From the NCBI GenBank assembly GCA_017998575.1, contig JAGOCV010000257.1, forward strand, positions 1 to 5,916: a stretch of 5,916 bases of DNA. The letters run 5' to 3'. Made by a program: the position numbers and the translations under genes. The stretch is from Burkholderiaceae bacterium. GTDB lineage: Bacteria; Pseudomonadota; Gammaproteobacteria; Burkholderiales; Burkholderiaceae. Shown piece after piece: positions 5,543 through 5,916 of this stretch. Below the pieces are notes generated by a model. That model was not told the origin of the DNA and ran no database searches. It saw only the letters and a list, made by a program, of their open reading frames with translations. Positions within the stretch are counted from its first letter, which is position 1. Each line of letters opens with the position of its first letter.

Positions 5543-5564
5543 CTCCACATTGAATAACCAGCAA
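5535..5564 (-). promoter_or_regulatory. Candidate sigma-70 promoter for the second crotonase gene
   Basis: The minus strand carries TTGCTG (5559-5564) as a -35-like box and a perfect TATAAT (5535-5540) as -10, with an 18-base spacer. Transcription would start near base 5528, giving a leader of about 75 bases before the ATG at 5454. The -10 sequence overlaps the candidate -10 of the opposite-strand promoter. Confidence 0.5.
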
Positions 5565-5567
5565 GGA
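5563..5567 (+). promoter_or_regulatory. Ribosome binding site of the divergent acyl-CoA dehydrogenase gene
   Basis: AAGGA stands 5 bases before the ATG at 5573 and decides the start of this right-edge partial gene. Confidence 0.7.
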
Positions 5568-5572
5568 CATTC

Positions 5573-5916
5573 ATGAGCAAGAGACAAGCGCGGCCCACGC
5601 CGTTGAACCAGGTGGACCGCGAGGCATTCCGCGACATGTGCCGGGTGTTTGCCGAGCGCGAAATCGGGCCTCGGTGGAAGGCCGCCGACGACGACAAGCG
5701 CTTCCCGCGCGCGTTCTACGAGGCCGCCGCCCGGGCCGGCCTGATCGGCATCACGGCCACGGAAGAGATCGGGGGCGCCGCGCTGGGCGCTTATGAAGAA
5801 GCCATCGCCATGGAGGAGCTGGCCAAGGTCAACCCCAACCTGGCGGTGTCCGTGCTGGTGCAGAACGTGGCCGGCTCCATCCTGTACGAGCACGGCCATG
5901 CCCAGCACCGCGACAT
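5573..5916 (+). CDS. Acyl-CoA dehydrogenase, N-terminal part (runs off right edge)
   Basis: There are 114 complete codons and two bases of the next, open to the window end with no stop. The translated start contains REAFRDMCRVFAEREIGPR (residues 17-34 region), then FPRAFYEAAARAGLIGI (44-60), TEEIGGAALG (63-72) and AIAMEELAKVNPNLAVSV (77-94). This is the standard N-terminal helical domain of an FAD-dependent acyl-CoA dehydrogenase; the FAD-binding SEP motif and the catalytic Glu lie beyond the edge. It differs clearly from the other dehydrogenase in the window, so it is a paralogue and not a recent copy. It is transcribed away from the crotonase gene, with candidate promoters for both sharing the same 118 bases, and an AAGGA ribosome site precedes the ATG. 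Whether it works in the same pathway or pairs with another dehydrogenase chain encoded further right cannot be seen. Confidence 0.9.
   Translation, partial: MSKRQARPTPLNQVDREAFRDMCRVFAEREIGPRWKAADDDKRFPRAFYEAAARAGLIGITATEEIGGAALGAYEEAIAMEELAKVNPNLAVSVLVQNVAGSILYEHGHAQHRD

Noticed and set aside
4709..5908. A 399-codon minus-strand frame crossing the divergent intergenic region
   Set aside because: It overlaps two genes with clear motifs in other frames, runs through the promoter region and shows no domain of its own.
1..5916. CRISPR arrays, tRNA/rRNA genes, insertion sequences, attachment sites or phage genes
   Set aside because: No spaced direct repeats, no tRNA-like cloverleaf sequence, no transposase motifs and no terminal inverted repeats were seen; nearly all bases belong to the metabolic genes listed.

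Overview
The window is a high-GC stretch of bacterial DNA with the gene style of a betaproteobacterium, most likely Burkholderiales (Comamonadaceae or Alcaligenaceae type). That assignment is an inference from GC-rich third codon positions, the protein families and their arrangement; no rRNA or other phylogenetic marker is present. Almost every base is coding. The theme is acyl-CoA catabolism: two acyl-CoA dehydrogenases, two crotonase-fold enzymes, two MaoC-type hotdog proteins, a thiolase-fold protein, a DUF35 Zn-ribbon/OB-fold partner, and the start of a TPP-dependent 2-oxo acid (or acetoin) dehydrogenase E1 alpha subunit.

Layout, read along the minus strand (right to left). A crotonase-family gene (5454 to 4687) is followed by an AT-rich gap of 68 bases. 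Then comes a very tight seven-gene run: acyl-CoA dehydrogenase (4618 to 3470), crotonase (3473 to 2685), SCP-X/Ltp-type thiolase-fold protein (2688 to 1534), DUF35 protein (1533 to 1135), catalytic-motif-less MaoC-like protein (1138 to 743), MaoC hydratase (740 to 354) and E1 alpha (357 to beyond the left edge). Four junctions are ATGA overlaps, one is a direct TGA-ATG abutment and one has a 2-base gap, so the run is almost certainly one operon continuing leftward. On the plus strand, a second acyl-CoA dehydrogenase starts at 5573 and runs off the right edge. It is divergent from the crotonase gene, and the 118-base region between them holds candidate back-to-back promoters.

How the genes may work together (inference): the dehydrogenase makes an alpha,beta-unsaturated acyl-CoA; the paired MaoC proteins hydrate it; the thiolase-fold protein plus DUF35 partner cleaves the product; the TPP-dependent dehydrogenase may oxidise a released carbonyl or 2-oxo product. 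The thiolase-fold protein lacks both catalytic cysteines of classical thiolases and carries a YDSF motif where SCP-X enzymes have a catalytic His. Together with the DUF35 and MaoC pair this strongly recalls the actinobacterial ChsH1/ChsH2/Ltp2 hydratase-aldolase complex of steroid side-chain removal, here with the MaoC and DUF35 parts on separate genes and joined to a 2-oxo acid dehydrogenase. The substrate cannot be read from the sequence. This module is the most interesting content of the window.
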